A stretch of DNA of 64,000 nucleotides from the NCBI GenBank assembly GCA_963703355.1, contig OY969813.1, positions 3,968,001 through 4,032,000 on the forward strand, given 5' to 3'. The translations under genes were made by a program, and so were the position numbers. The DNA comes from Puia sp963703355 (GTDB lineage Bacteria; Bacteroidota; Bacteroidia; Chitinophagales; Chitinophagaceae). This document shows, in pieces, positions 33,546-41,646 of this stretch. The notes under the pieces are model-generated. The model was not told the origin of the DNA, ran no database searches, and saw nothing but the letters and a program-made list of their open reading frames with translations. Positions within the stretch are counted from its first letter, which is position 1. Every line of letters starts with the position of its first letter.

Positions 33546-35075
33546 TTATTTTGCCTTTGTAAAGGTATAGGGATCATATTCAACGAAAGGATTCTGCGGC
33601 GTAGTAATCGTCCTGACTGTACCACTGGAAATATCAAATTTCACCTTAAAGATTCCATAGAGTATATTATTGTAAGAAAGAAGCCATTCCCCACTGTCCA
33701 TGTATTCAAGTGTTGCTGAAAGGTCGGGTTTGGTATCATAGTGTATAACCAGTTTGTCATTGGAGCGATTAATATTTATTTTTCCATACAAAGTATTGGT
33801 ATAAATGCCTGTGTAAGAAGATAAAGGCAGCTCGGGTTTGTTTTTGGATTCTACTCTTGCCTTCCAGCCTTTAATTTCATTGATATCTGTTAGCGATCCA
33901 TCCAGGAATTTCTGCAGATTCTGGCGACTCCTGTTCACATAAGGTACATTCAGATAGGCGTCCAGAATCTGATAACGAAGATCCTCATAAAACTCCTGAT
34001 TGTCGTTGTTCGTTAAAATCGCAATACCCAGATTTTCTTCCGGCACAAAACAGACATTGCTGACCATACCGCCCGCACCGCCTGTATGCCAGTAAATTTG
34101 TCTGCCGGCATAATCAGACATAAACAACCCCAGGCCGTAACCTTCAAAATGAATGGGATAATCTATCGATTTAATACTTCTGACCCAGGAATTTGCAGTT
34201 CTTGTTTTTTGAATTGTCTGCCATGAAATAATTTCTTTTCCGTTATATCGGCCACTGTCCAGTTGCATAAGCAGCCAATGAGACAGATCATTTACATTAC
34301 TTATAATAGCCGCAGCTGGTGCCAGATTGTTCCAATTGTCGTACGGAACCTTATTAAGTTTATCCGAATAAGAAGTTGTATAAGGCGTAGCTACATTGGG
34401 CTGATCCGCTACACCGGTCGATAGAACCATCGTATGCATCATTCCCAAAGGAATGATGAAATTTTTCTGAACGAATTGTTCCCAGGTTAAACCAGTTACT
34501 ATGGGAATAATCTGTCCTGCCGTTAAAAAACAACTATTACAATATCCGAATTCCTGACGGAAATGATAAGGGGGCTTCAGGTAACGCATTCTCCTCATGA
34601 TCTCGTCTCTGGTGAGCGACGTGTTCCAAAAAGTGAAATCCCCTTCGAATGTTTTGGTTCCAATATGATGAGAAAGCATATCTCTAATGGATACGAGTTT
34701 GGTTGAGGTAGAATCGTACAATCTGTATGTTGGGAAATATTTAGTAATTGGATCATCAAGAGAAAGTTTTCCTTGTGTCTCTAACATGGCAAGTGATGTT
34801 CCTGTAAATAATTTTGTATTACTTGCTATCATGAAAAGTGTGTTCTCATCAACAGGACTTTTTGATTCTGTATTTTTCACCCCATAACCTTTCATCAACA
34901 CAACCTTTCCATCTTTCACAATCACTACGGCGATTCCTGGTAAATTCCAGTCTTTTAAACCCTGTTGAATAAAACTGTCTATGCTGTCACGAATAAAGGA
35001 TGGCTCACCAGACTGAGCCTGCAGAAACTGAGTAAATAAGACGAACAGGAAAATGAATTGAAAAATCTTCTTCAT
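33546..35075 (-). CDS. Serine hydrolase, class C beta-lactamase/esterase-type, secreted
   Basis: 509 residues. Signal peptide (MKKIFQFIFLFVLFTQF, cleaved after LQAQ). The penicillin-binding fold has the Ser85-Asn-Thr-Lys88 (SxxK) tetrad in MIASNTKLFTGTSLAML, the YCN motif (YxN) in EFGYCNSCFLTAGQ, and an HTGGAGGM motif near the third box. The C-terminal ~120 residues form a beta-rich domain typical of this esterase/aminopeptidase group. It is probably a peptidase or esterase in the periplasm rather than an antibiotic-inactivating lactamase. Confidence 0.88.
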   Translation of the reverse strand: MKKIFQFIFLFVLFTQFLQAQSGEPSFIRDSIDSFIQQGLKDWNLPGIAVVIVKDGKVVLMKGYGVKNTESKSPVDENTLFMIASNTKLFTGTSLAMLETQGKLSLDDPITKYFPTYRLYDSTSTKLVSIRDMLSHHIGTKTFEGDFTFWNTSLTRDEIMRRMRYLKPPYHFRQEFGYCNSCFLTAGQIIPIVTGLTWEQFVQKNFIIPLGMMHTMVLSTGVADQPNVATPYTTSYSDKLNKVPYDNWNNLAPAAAIISNVNDLSHWLLMQLDSGRYNGKEIISWQTIQKTRTANSWVRSIKSIDYPIHFEGYGLGLFMSDYAGRQIYWHTGGAGGMVSNVCFVPEENLGIAILTNNDNQEFYEDLRYQILDAYLNVPYVNRSRQNLQKFLDGSLTDINEIKGWKARVESKNKPELPLSSYTGIYTNTLYGKININRSNDKLVIHYDTKPDLSATLEYMDSGEWLLSYNNILYGIFKVKFDISSGTVRTITTPQNPFVEYDPYTFTKAK

Positions 35076-35106
35076 AAAACCGTTGACTTTGATTTAATAT
35101 TTCCGA

Positions 35107-36255
35107 TCAGACTTTTAAAAAGACTTTTTTCAGATACAAAAAATATAAAAAGGCCCATTTCACTGCTACGTAACAAATGGCCATTATTACAGGCGCATAC
35201 AAAACAGGGGTTAATTGCCCCAGCCATTTAAAAAAGCCATTTGTTGCAAATTCCCAATCGATGAAATGCCCAGACAGATATATTAATATAGAATTCATCC
35301 CGATCACCTTGAAGAAAAACGCCCATTTTTTATGCCCCTTTACATCAATGATGTAATGAAACGTAGAAAAGAACAGCAAGCTGATGCCGCCCGCAAGGCA
35401 CACAAACGAGCTCGTCCAGAGATTTTTATTAATAGGAAAATTGAAGTTCCAGATTAAGGCAATGATGATGAACGTAACGCCTGCAACGGCCATCCAGGCA
35501 GATTTTCTTACACCGTTATGAGTGCCCTTCTTGATATACGTGCCGGTTAAAATACCGAGAAGACAGGTGCTGATAGCCGGAATGGTCGACATGAGTCCTT
35601 CCGGGTCGTGAATACCCAGATACAATTTTCCTGGCATGATCAGACGATCTATATAAGATGCGAAATTTCCTTGCATGGTCAGGTCGCCCGCAGAAAATCC
35701 TGGTGCGGAAGTAAATTTCAATAATAGCCAATATCCAATGATCAGAGCCCAGAACCAGATGATCTGTGTCGTTCTTTTGGAATATATAAATATGATATTG
35801 GCAAACATATATGCCAATCCGATTCTTCCAAGAACACTTCCAAAACGGATATCCGATATCGGACGCAGTTGCAAACCATTGTTGTGAAAAATTCCGAGTA
35901 GCACGAGTATCAGACCTCTTTTAATCACGCGCATTAAGACCTTTTCCTTCCCATTACCTTTTTCAAGTTCTCTTCCCACAGAAAACGGAGAAGACACACC
36001 CGCCATAAAAAGAAATAACGGGAAAATAAGATCATACATATGAAAACCATTCCAGGCTGGATGTGTAAGCTGGTTTGCGAAACCAGCCCAAAAAGGTGAT
36101 CCCGTTGCCTGTGCAAGTGAGTTAACAATATCTTCGGCGCCCAGAATCCAGAACATGTCAAATCCTCTGAGAGCATCCAGCGAATAAAGACGTTGACCGC
36201 CTATCGGTCCTAGGGGAGAAGCGGGGGACTGAGACGAACTGATATGTTGGCTCAT
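35107..36255 (-). CDS. DUF5009 / heparan-alpha-glucosaminide acetyltransferase-like membrane protein
   Basis: 382 residues from MSQHISSSQSPASP; the 75-residue upstream extension of the frame has unlike composition. LDALRGFDMFWILGAEDIV is the family's opening with a conserved Arg-Gly-Phe-Asp, and HPAWNGFHMYDLIFPLFLFMAG holds the His/Asp pair, with about ten membrane helices. The family transfers acetyl groups from cytoplasmic acetyl-CoA to sugars across the membrane; actual substrate here unknown. Divergent from the sialate O-acetylesterase gene, and 32 bases before the serine hydrolase on the same strand: a possible glycan-modification group. Confidence 0.85.
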   Translation of the reverse strand: MSQHISSSQSPASPLGPIGGQRLYSLDALRGFDMFWILGAEDIVNSLAQATGSPFWAGFANQLTHPAWNGFHMYDLIFPLFLFMAGVSSPFSVGRELEKGNGKEKVLMRVIKRGLILVLLGIFHNNGLQLRPISDIRFGSVLGRIGLAYMFANIIFIYSKRTTQIIWFWALIIGYWLLLKFTSAPGFSAGDLTMQGNFASYIDRLIMPGKLYLGIHDPEGLMSTIPAISTCLLGILTGTYIKKGTHNGVRKSAWMAVAGVTFIIIALIWNFNFPINKNLWTSSFVCLAGGISLLFFSTFHYIIDVKGHKKWAFFFKVIGMNSILIYLSGHFIDWEFATNGFFKWLGQLTPVLYAPVIMAICYVAVKWAFLYFLYLKKVFLKV

Positions 36256-36400
36256 GTGGTAATTTATTGAATGAATATAGCCAAAATATGATTCTGTTTT
36301 TTTTTGATACCTTACTATTCGATGAATGGCAAACTCATAATCCTTTCTTCGGGTGTATGAGTAAATATATAATAAGAACCGTATCAGGAAATATTGAAAA

Positions 36401-38365
36401 ATGAATTCAAAAATATTATTGGGCCTGCTTCTAATTTTTATACATACGCGGGTCTTTTCGCAGTTGAGGCTTTCTGCCATTTTTAGTGATCATATGATTT
36501 TACAAAGGGATAAACCACTTAAAATATGGGGTGGCGCAAAACCCGGTGAACTGGTTCAGGTAACATTAGGCAAAATGAACGGTTCCGCATCGACCGATAA
36601 AAATGGGAAGTGGATAGTAACACTGCCTGCTTTTTCGGTCGGAGGTCCTTTAGTACTGACGGTAAAAACTAAAAATGAATCAAAAGTTTTCTCCGATGTT
36701 TTAATAGGCGAAGTGTGGATTTGTTCTGGTCAGTCAAATATGCAATTCAAGGTCAAACAGGTCATTAACGCAAGCTACGAATTGCACAGAGCCACAAATG
36801 GTTTGATTCGTCAGGTAAGCATTCCTGATAAATTAAGTTTTAAGCCCGAAGCATTTGTCGATTCAACCCGGTGGATCGTTTCCACACCGCAAACAACCGG
36901 GGAATTTACGGCAGTTGGTTATTTCTTTGCGCGTGATCTGTTTGAGCGGCTGCATATTCCTATTGGATTGATTTATGATAATTGGGGAGGTTCACAAGTA
37001 GAAAGCTGGATTAGTGGTGAAGCCATGATGACTTCCGAAGACTTAAAGGCATATGTTAAACAGATGCCTGTCAACTGGGATCAATCAAATGCGAGAGTTG
37101 AAAAAAGTATTATTGAAAACCTTGTAAAACGTAATGGTGGGAAAATTCCGGCAACTGCTTTGGATAGTATCTTAACAGATGACTATAGTTATACCGGATG
37201 GATGCCGGCGGGCGCTCCCGGCAGTTGGGACTGGATCGGCCTTCCGGGATACCGTGGAGAGGGTTATATGATGAAAGAAATTTATCTCGATTCCACACAG
37301 GCTGCCCAGTCTTCCACGTTGAGTCTTGGTGAGAATGATATTCGATTTCGTTGGTTTTTGAATGGCAGTCCATTTCCCAAAACTTCCGATAAGATTTTTA
37401 CGGTTTCCATTCCACCGTTCACCTGGAAAGCCGGGAAAAACGTCTTACTACTGCAGATTGGTCCGGAAACGGTTCCCGACTGGTGGGCTATAGGTATTCG
37501 CGGAGGTAATGAAATGATCTTTGCCGATTTTGACGGTGAAAAAATCGCATTGGCAGACAACAACTGGAAAATGATACCCGCGTTAAACAAACCTCATCAC
37601 TTCATGCAGTGGATGAATAATGAAGGCACGATTATTTACAATGCTATGTTGCATCCGCTTGTTCCTTATACAATAAGGGGCGTATTGTGGTATCAGGGAG
37701 AATCCAATGCCGACCGCGCCGTGGAATATGGGAAAACATTCCCTCTCATGATTGAAAGCTGGAGAAAGGAATGGAATGATAACTTCCCGTTTCTGTACGT
37801 TCAACTCGCAAGTTTTGGATCCAATCAAAGCAGTAATGCCGGAAGTAACTGGGCTGAATTAAGAGAAGCTCAATCCAAAACACTTCGGTTATCCGGTACC
37901 GGTATGTCTGTAACAACGGATATAGGAGATCCAAAAGATATTCATCCGAAAAATAAACAGGTAGTAGGTCACCGGCTCGCCGCTATTGCGCTGAATGATG
38001 TATATGGATTTAAACAAATCTGCAACGGTCCTCAGTACGATTCAGTTTTGTTCTCTGCTGGAAAGGCCTTGTTGTTTTTCAGGTATGTTGGGAAAGGCCT
38101 TTTAGCAAAGGACAAAAACGGATATCTCCATGGTTTTGAAATCGCGGGATCAGACAGGAAATTTTATTATGCAAAGGCGTTTATTAAAGGAAGCCAAATT
38201 GTCGTGGGCTCGGATTCTGTCAACAACCCGGTAGCTGTCAGATACGGCTGGACTAATTCTCCCGATGATATTAATTTATATAATATCGATGGATTCCCCG
38301 CTTCACCTTTTCGAACAGATAACTGGCCGGCATTAACGGAATCTGTAAAATTCTATAACAAATGA
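36401..38365 (+). CDS. Sialate O-acetylesterase family protein
   Basis: 654 residues. Signal peptide ending near VFSQ, then a beta-sandwich and SGNH/GDSL-like catalytic domain: Ser112 in CSGQSNMQF, RGVLWYQGESNA and DIHPKNKQVVGHRLA (Asp/His). A beta domain (~260-390) is inserted between the two halves of the catalytic domain. The family removes acetyl groups from sialic acids or other acetylated sugars outside the cell. Position beside the membrane acyltransferase is a plausible functional link by inference. Confidence 0.9.
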   Translation: MNSKILLGLLLIFIHTRVFSQLRLSAIFSDHMILQRDKPLKIWGGAKPGELVQVTLGKMNGSASTDKNGKWIVTLPAFSVGGPLVLTVKTKNESKVFSDVLIGEVWICSGQSNMQFKVKQVINASYELHRATNGLIRQVSIPDKLSFKPEAFVDSTRWIVSTPQTTGEFTAVGYFFARDLFERLHIPIGLIYDNWGGSQVESWISGEAMMTSEDLKAYVKQMPVNWDQSNARVEKSIIENLVKRNGGKIPATALDSILTDDYSYTGWMPAGAPGSWDWIGLPGYRGEGYMMKEIYLDSTQAAQSSTLSLGENDIRFRWFLNGSPFPKTSDKIFTVSIPPFTWKAGKNVLLLQIGPETVPDWWAIGIRGGNEMIFADFDGEKIALADNNWKMIPALNKPHHFMQWMNNEGTIIYNAMLHPLVPYTIRGVLWYQGESNADRAVEYGKTFPLMIESWRKEWNDNFPFLYVQLASFGSNQSSNAGSNWAELREAQSKTLRLSGTGMSVTTDIGDPKDIHPKNKQVVGHRLAAIALNDVYGFKQICNGPQYDSVLFSAGKALLFFRYVGKGLLAKDKNGYLHGFEIAGSDRKFYYAKAFIKGSQIVVGSDSVNNPVAVRYGWTNSPDDINLYNIDGFPASPFRTDNWPALTESVKFYNK

Positions 38366-38379
38366 TTCTTGCAGGTTAT

Positions 38380-38420
38380 GAATTATAAGTTATGAATCAA
38401 GTATCCATAACTCATAACCC
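38380..38420. repeat. Left part of the CATAACC-type tandem array
   Basis: Degenerate CATAACTCATAACCC words end exactly at the IS left boundary (38420); the array resumes on the other side at 39751. Array and insertion are described together below. Confidence 0.8.
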
Positions 38421-38492
38421 TGTCACGTCCTAAAAAAAGTGGACAATTTACTTTTATTTATATTCAGACTTATTCATAGATTTTTAAGGTTT

Positions 38493-39311
38493 TTAAGCTG
38501 CCGTATGTATTTGAGAAGGTATTTTTAATCCCAGTGACCAGTGGGGTCGTTTTGTATTATAAGTTTCGATTGCCTGCTTTACAGCCTTTTTCGTTGTTTT
38601 AAAATCAGTCATCTCTTCATCGAGTAAAAATTCGTCTTTGAGGATTCCATTTACTCTTTCAGCCATTGCATTTTCATAACAATGATTTTCTTCAGTCATG
38701 CTGATCATCATTTGATTGTCGAGTAAAAGCTTTTCATATTTTGGACAACAATATTGGAAGCCACGGTCAGAATGGTGTATTACACTTTCCGTTTTTGGAC
38801 ATTGCCTGATAGCCATAGAAAGCGCTTCCATGGCGCTTTCTATGGCCAGACTATCTGATAACTTCCAGCCAACAATCATCCTGGAGTAGGCGTCTGTTAT
38901 TAGAAAAAGATAGACGAACTTTTTTCTGGTTCTGATATAAGTTATATCGCTGACCCAGGCCTGGTGGGGAGCTGTAAGCTTTTTATCTTTAAAACAGTTT
39001 TTATACTTCCTAAACCGGTGATAGCTGTTCGTTGTCCGCTGGAACTTCTTTTTTCTCTTTACCAGCAAGTCTTTATTCCTTAAAATATCAAAGAACTTAT
39101 CGCGGCCTATACTTCTTTGCAGCTGCTGTAAATCTTCGTTCAGCAGTTTAAATAATTTCTTTCCGCCCAGCCGCGGCTGGCATCTTCTCTGTCTGTGAAC
39201 CAACTGAACAACAACACTTTCAGCAACCTCAACCTTTGTTTGTTCCTTTAGCGCTTTATAATATCCGGAACGGCCATAATGAAAGAATCTGCAAACTTTT
39301 TCTAAGGCGTA
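38493..39311 (-). CDS. IS3-family transposase OrfB (DDE integrase domain), made by -1 frameshift
   Basis: About 272 residues if read from the frameshift (codon starting 39311). It has an N-terminal FHYGRSGYYKALKEQ block and HTH_21-like region, then an rve integrase core with the D-D-E triad: Asp in WVSDITYI, Asp in HHSDRGFQY and Glu in NAMAERVNGILK. No strong independent start is found: a TTG at 39203 would delete the first domain. OrfA and OrfB are most likely joined as OrfAB by a -1 shift at GAAAAAGG (39319-39312). Not recognisably decayed. Confidence 0.9.
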   Translation of the reverse strand, partial: YALEKVCRFFHYGRSGYYKALKEQTKVEVAESVVVQLVHRQRRCQPRLGGKKLFKLLNEDLQQLQRSIGRDKFFDILRNKDLLVKRKKKFQRTTNSYHRFRKYKNCFKDKKLTAPHQAWVSDITYIRTRKKFVYLFLITDAYSRMIVGWKLSDSLAIESAMEALSMAIRQCPKTESVIHHSDRGFQYCCPKYEKLLLDNQMMISMTEENHCYENAMAERVNGILKDEFLLDEEMTDFKTTKKAVKQAIETYNTKRPHWSLGLKIPSQIHTAA

Positions 39312-39697
39312 CCTTTTTCGGGTTTGTCTGTTTTCCTGAATGGCTTGTGTCCGAAATTTTTTTTTAAATCCGTTTTATAGTGCCTGTTTGCAACCTCCAC
39401 CAGGGTTCCCAGCAGATCCTTGGCCATGGTAGCGTCTGCCAGTGCTATCTTCAAGCGCTTTACTTCTTCTTCAAGTTCCTTTACCCTGTCTTTTTCCCCT
39501 TTCATTTCTATTCGTACTATCTGATTTAATAAATGGTTTTTCCCAAATTGCTTCACCCATTTTTGAATCGTACCGCCGCCTTTAATATCATAACGCCTGC
39601 GGATCTCTACAAAGCTCGCTCCTTTTTCAACTTCCCGGACTACTTTCTGCTTAAAGCTAATACTGTACCTAATCAGTACTTTTGATCTTGTTGTCAT
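39302..39697 (-). CDS. IS3-family transposase OrfA (helix-turn-helix / leucine-zipper protein)
   Basis: 131 residues from MTTRSKVLIRY; the open frame runs 33 codons further upstream, out of the element into the tandem array (encoding GYGYGLWVMGY-like repeats), which is not a real N-terminus. HTH_Tnp_1-like domain (SFKQKVVREVEKGASFVEIRRRY) is followed by a zipper (RVKELEEEVKRLKIALADA). It binds the inverted repeats and provides the N-terminus of the OrfAB fusion. Confidence 0.9.
   Translation of the reverse strand: MTTRSKVLIRYSISFKQKVVREVEKGASFVEIRRRYDIKGGGTIQKWVKQFGKNHLLNQIVRIEMKGEKDRVKELEEEVKRLKIALADATMAKDLLGTLVEVANRHYKTDLKKNFGHKPFRKTDKPEKGTP
39312..39319 (-). promoter_or_regulatory. Candidate -1 programmed frameshift site of the IS
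   Basis: Minus-strand GAAAAAGG: the zero-frame codon AAA can slip one base back to another AAA, moving the ribosome from OrfA to OrfB three codons before the OrfA stop. OrfB continues in exactly that frame. Confidence 0.6.
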
Positions 39698-39750
39698 GGT
39701 TTGTGTCAGATTCTTGTTAAAAATCTGTCCACTTATTTCAGGACAAGACA

Positions 39751-39822
39751 CCCATAACTCATAACCCATAACCCATAACCCATAACCATAACCCATAACT
39801 CATAACCCATAACTCATAACCC
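39751..39822. repeat. Right part of the CATAACCC tandem array
   Basis: About nine CATAAC(T/C)(C) units directly next to the IS right end. With one CCC copy removed, left and right parts join seamlessly, showing that the IS inserted in an older array. The array reaches into the end of the amidohydrolase gene and supplies its last codon and TGA stop. Confidence 0.9.
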
Positions 39823-41475
39823 GGAATACGCTTCTTTCCCTCCAACCACTGTAAGTAATATTTTCGTGTCTCTTATTTTTTCAGGAGCTATGGAAAAAAG
39901 ATCTTCCGATAAAACAGTAAAATCCGCCAGCATACCGGCTTTTAATTTACCTGTTTTATTTTCCTGAAAGCCTGCCCACGCATTGTTTACGGTATAACAG
40001 CGGAGTGCATCTTCTACGGAAATTTTTTGTTTGGGAAACCAGCCTTCCGGATTTTTATCATCGAGCGTTCTGCGGGTAACTGCAGCATAAATGCCCGCAA
40101 TCGGATCAAGTGGCGCAACCGTCCAGTCAGAACCGAAGGTTAGATTGGCGCCTGTTTCAAGAAGTGATTTAAACACATACGTTCTCTCAAGTCTGTCGCT
40201 GTCCAATCGTTTCGCCGCCCATTTTCCATCATCAATTGCATGAAAGGGTTGCATGGATGGAATAACCTTCAATTTTGCAAATCGGCCGATATCATTCGAT
40301 GTGAGATGTTGTGCATGTTCTACGCGGAATCTGTGATCTTGTGCAGGTCGTAGTTTTTCAGCCTCTTCATAAACATTCAATATCCAATTATTCGCCCGGT
40401 CCCCGATGGCGTGGCAGGCTATGTGAAGTCCGACGGAATCTGCGCCTAAAATCCATTTTTTTAACAGTATGGTGTCTGTAACCTGTAATCCGGTGGAATT
40501 GGGTGCATCGAGGTATGGACTAAAAAACCAGGCCGTTGTAGATCCCAGTGAGCCATCTACAAATCCTTTCAACCCCCCCCATCTCAATCGATCATCTCCC
40601 CAGCCGTTTTCTTTTACAAAAGAATCCAGTTTTTGCCAGGTACGAATGGCGACAAACGAATACATACGCATAGGTAGTTTGCCAGTCGCTTCAGCCCGGC
40701 GATATGTTGCCAGATCAATCCACCCCCCGAAACTTCCCATATCGTTTACCTGTGTCAAACCATGTGACAGTGCATGTTCGACTGCGTGACGAAGTGCATC
40801 GTCCAGTTCTTCTTCCGTTTGCGCAGGAATAATGCGATAGATCAGCTCTGTTGCTGCATCCCGTAATACACCGGTGGGTTCACCAGTATGAGGATCTTTT
40901 ACAATTTCTCCGCCAGGTTGGCTAGGACTGTTTTTCGTGATACCCGCCAGTTTTAATGCTATGGAATTTGCCAATCCCATATGTCCGTCATATCGGGTCA
41001 GGAAAACCGGATGTTCGCCGCTTACACTATCTATCCATTCTTTATGAGGTAATTGGCCCCCCCAGGCTTCATGATCCCAGTTGCCATTTTTAATCCAGCT
41101 ATTTCCTTTTGAAGAATCTGCAAAATGGCGGAAAGTAGAAATAAATTCCTGGACAGATTTTACCTGCCTTAGATTGATGGCACTTAGTGAAAAACCACCT
41201 TCCAGGAAATGTGTATGATTATCTATAAAGCCCGGCACCAGCATTTTGCCGTCAAGATTCTTCAATGCGGTACTACTCCCAACATATGATTGGTAATTGT
41301 CGCCAACATACAGAATAGTAGAATCCTTTATAGCAATCGCTTTGGCCCCCGGATTCGCTGAATCGCCCGTCCAGATTTTTGCATTCAGGTAGATCCTGTC
41401 TGCAACGGGATGGTGCGAACAGGAAATGAAAAACAGGGTAATACTAAATGTAATGATATGCAGGTAATTCTTCAT
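39814..41475 (-). CDS. Amidohydrolase family lipoprotein (YtcJ-like)
   Basis: 553 residues. Lipoprotein signal with lipobox FFISCSHHP. Amidohydrolase_3 features: LVPGFIDNHTHFLEGG with the metal-binding HxH, LTRYDGHMGLANS, GFVDGSLGSTTAWF, HIACHAIGDRANN, RVEHAQHL, and SDWTVAPLDP (Asp ligand) near the end. Likely hydrolyses an amide or imide at the outer surface or in the periplasm; substrate unknown. The last codon (Leu) and TGA are formed by the tandem array, so its C-terminus may have been changed by array growth. Confidence 0.9.
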   Translation of the reverse strand: MKNYLHIITFSITLFFISCSHHPVADRIYLNAKIWTGDSANPGAKAIAIKDSTILYVGDNYQSYVGSSTALKNLDGKMLVPGFIDNHTHFLEGGFSLSAINLRQVKSVQEFISTFRHFADSSKGNSWIKNGNWDHEAWGGQLPHKEWIDSVSGEHPVFLTRYDGHMGLANSIALKLAGITKNSPSQPGGEIVKDPHTGEPTGVLRDAATELIYRIIPAQTEEELDDALRHAVEHALSHGLTQVNDMGSFGGWIDLATYRRAEATGKLPMRMYSFVAIRTWQKLDSFVKENGWGDDRLRWGGLKGFVDGSLGSTTAWFFSPYLDAPNSTGLQVTDTILLKKWILGADSVGLHIACHAIGDRANNWILNVYEEAEKLRPAQDHRFRVEHAQHLTSNDIGRFAKLKVIPSMQPFHAIDDGKWAAKRLDSDRLERTYVFKSLLETGANLTFGSDWTVAPLDPIAGIYAAVTRRTLDDKNPEGWFPKQKISVEDALRCYTVNNAWAGFQENKTGKLKAGMLADFTVLSEDLFSIAPEKIRDTKILLTVVGGKEAYSGL

Positions 41476-41484
41476 GCACAGGAA

Positions 41485-41498
41485 ATTAGAAATCTAAT
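41485..41498 (-). promoter_or_regulatory. Palindromic operator candidate before the amidohydrolase
   Basis: ATTAGA-AA-TCTAAT, a perfect 6-bp inverted repeat with a 2-bp centre, ten bases upstream of the ATG on the minus strand. May bind a dimeric regulator. Confidence 0.35.
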
Positions 41499-41596
41499 AT
41501 AGGAATATTCGGGCGGTCGAAATTTCACTGCGCTGAAAGAAATAATTTTCCTTTTGCCGGCTGAATGATTTTATTTAACTTCATCCACCAACGATC

Positions 41597-41616
41597 TGCA
41601 GCTGTATTCAGCTGCA
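41597..41616 (+). promoter_or_regulatory. Perfect hairpin in the ATP-grasp operon leader
   Basis: TGCAGCTG-TATT-CAGCTGCA forms an 8-bp stem with 4-base loop followed by TTTT, 30 bases before the first gene. Too few T for a strong terminator; may be a leader structure. Confidence 0.4.
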
Positions 41617-41646
41617 TTTTCTATTTCTATACTCCAAAAGACTATT

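Larger units (their letters stand above)
38421..39750. mobile_element. IS3-family insertion sequence, complete, 1330 bp
   Basis: Terminal inverted repeats of 25 bases match at 21 positions: 38421-38445 on the left and 39726-39750 on the right (both begin TGTC and contain AAGTGGACA). Flanking bases CCC on both sides (38418-38420 and 39751-39753) fit a 3-bp target duplication, the usual size for IS3. OrfA and OrfB overlap in the -1 frame. All core transposase residues seem present, so the element may be active. It landed inside a tandem array without disrupting a gene. Confidence 0.92.

Noticed and set aside
33546..35075. Antibiotic-resistance beta-lactamase
   Set aside because: The SxxK/YxN fold is shared with esterases and peptidases; extra C-terminal domain and no resistance context.
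39698..39796. N-terminal extension of OrfA encoding GYELWVMGYG-type repeats
   Set aside because: The codons lie in the flanking tandem array and cross the inverted repeat; the real OrfA starts inside the element.
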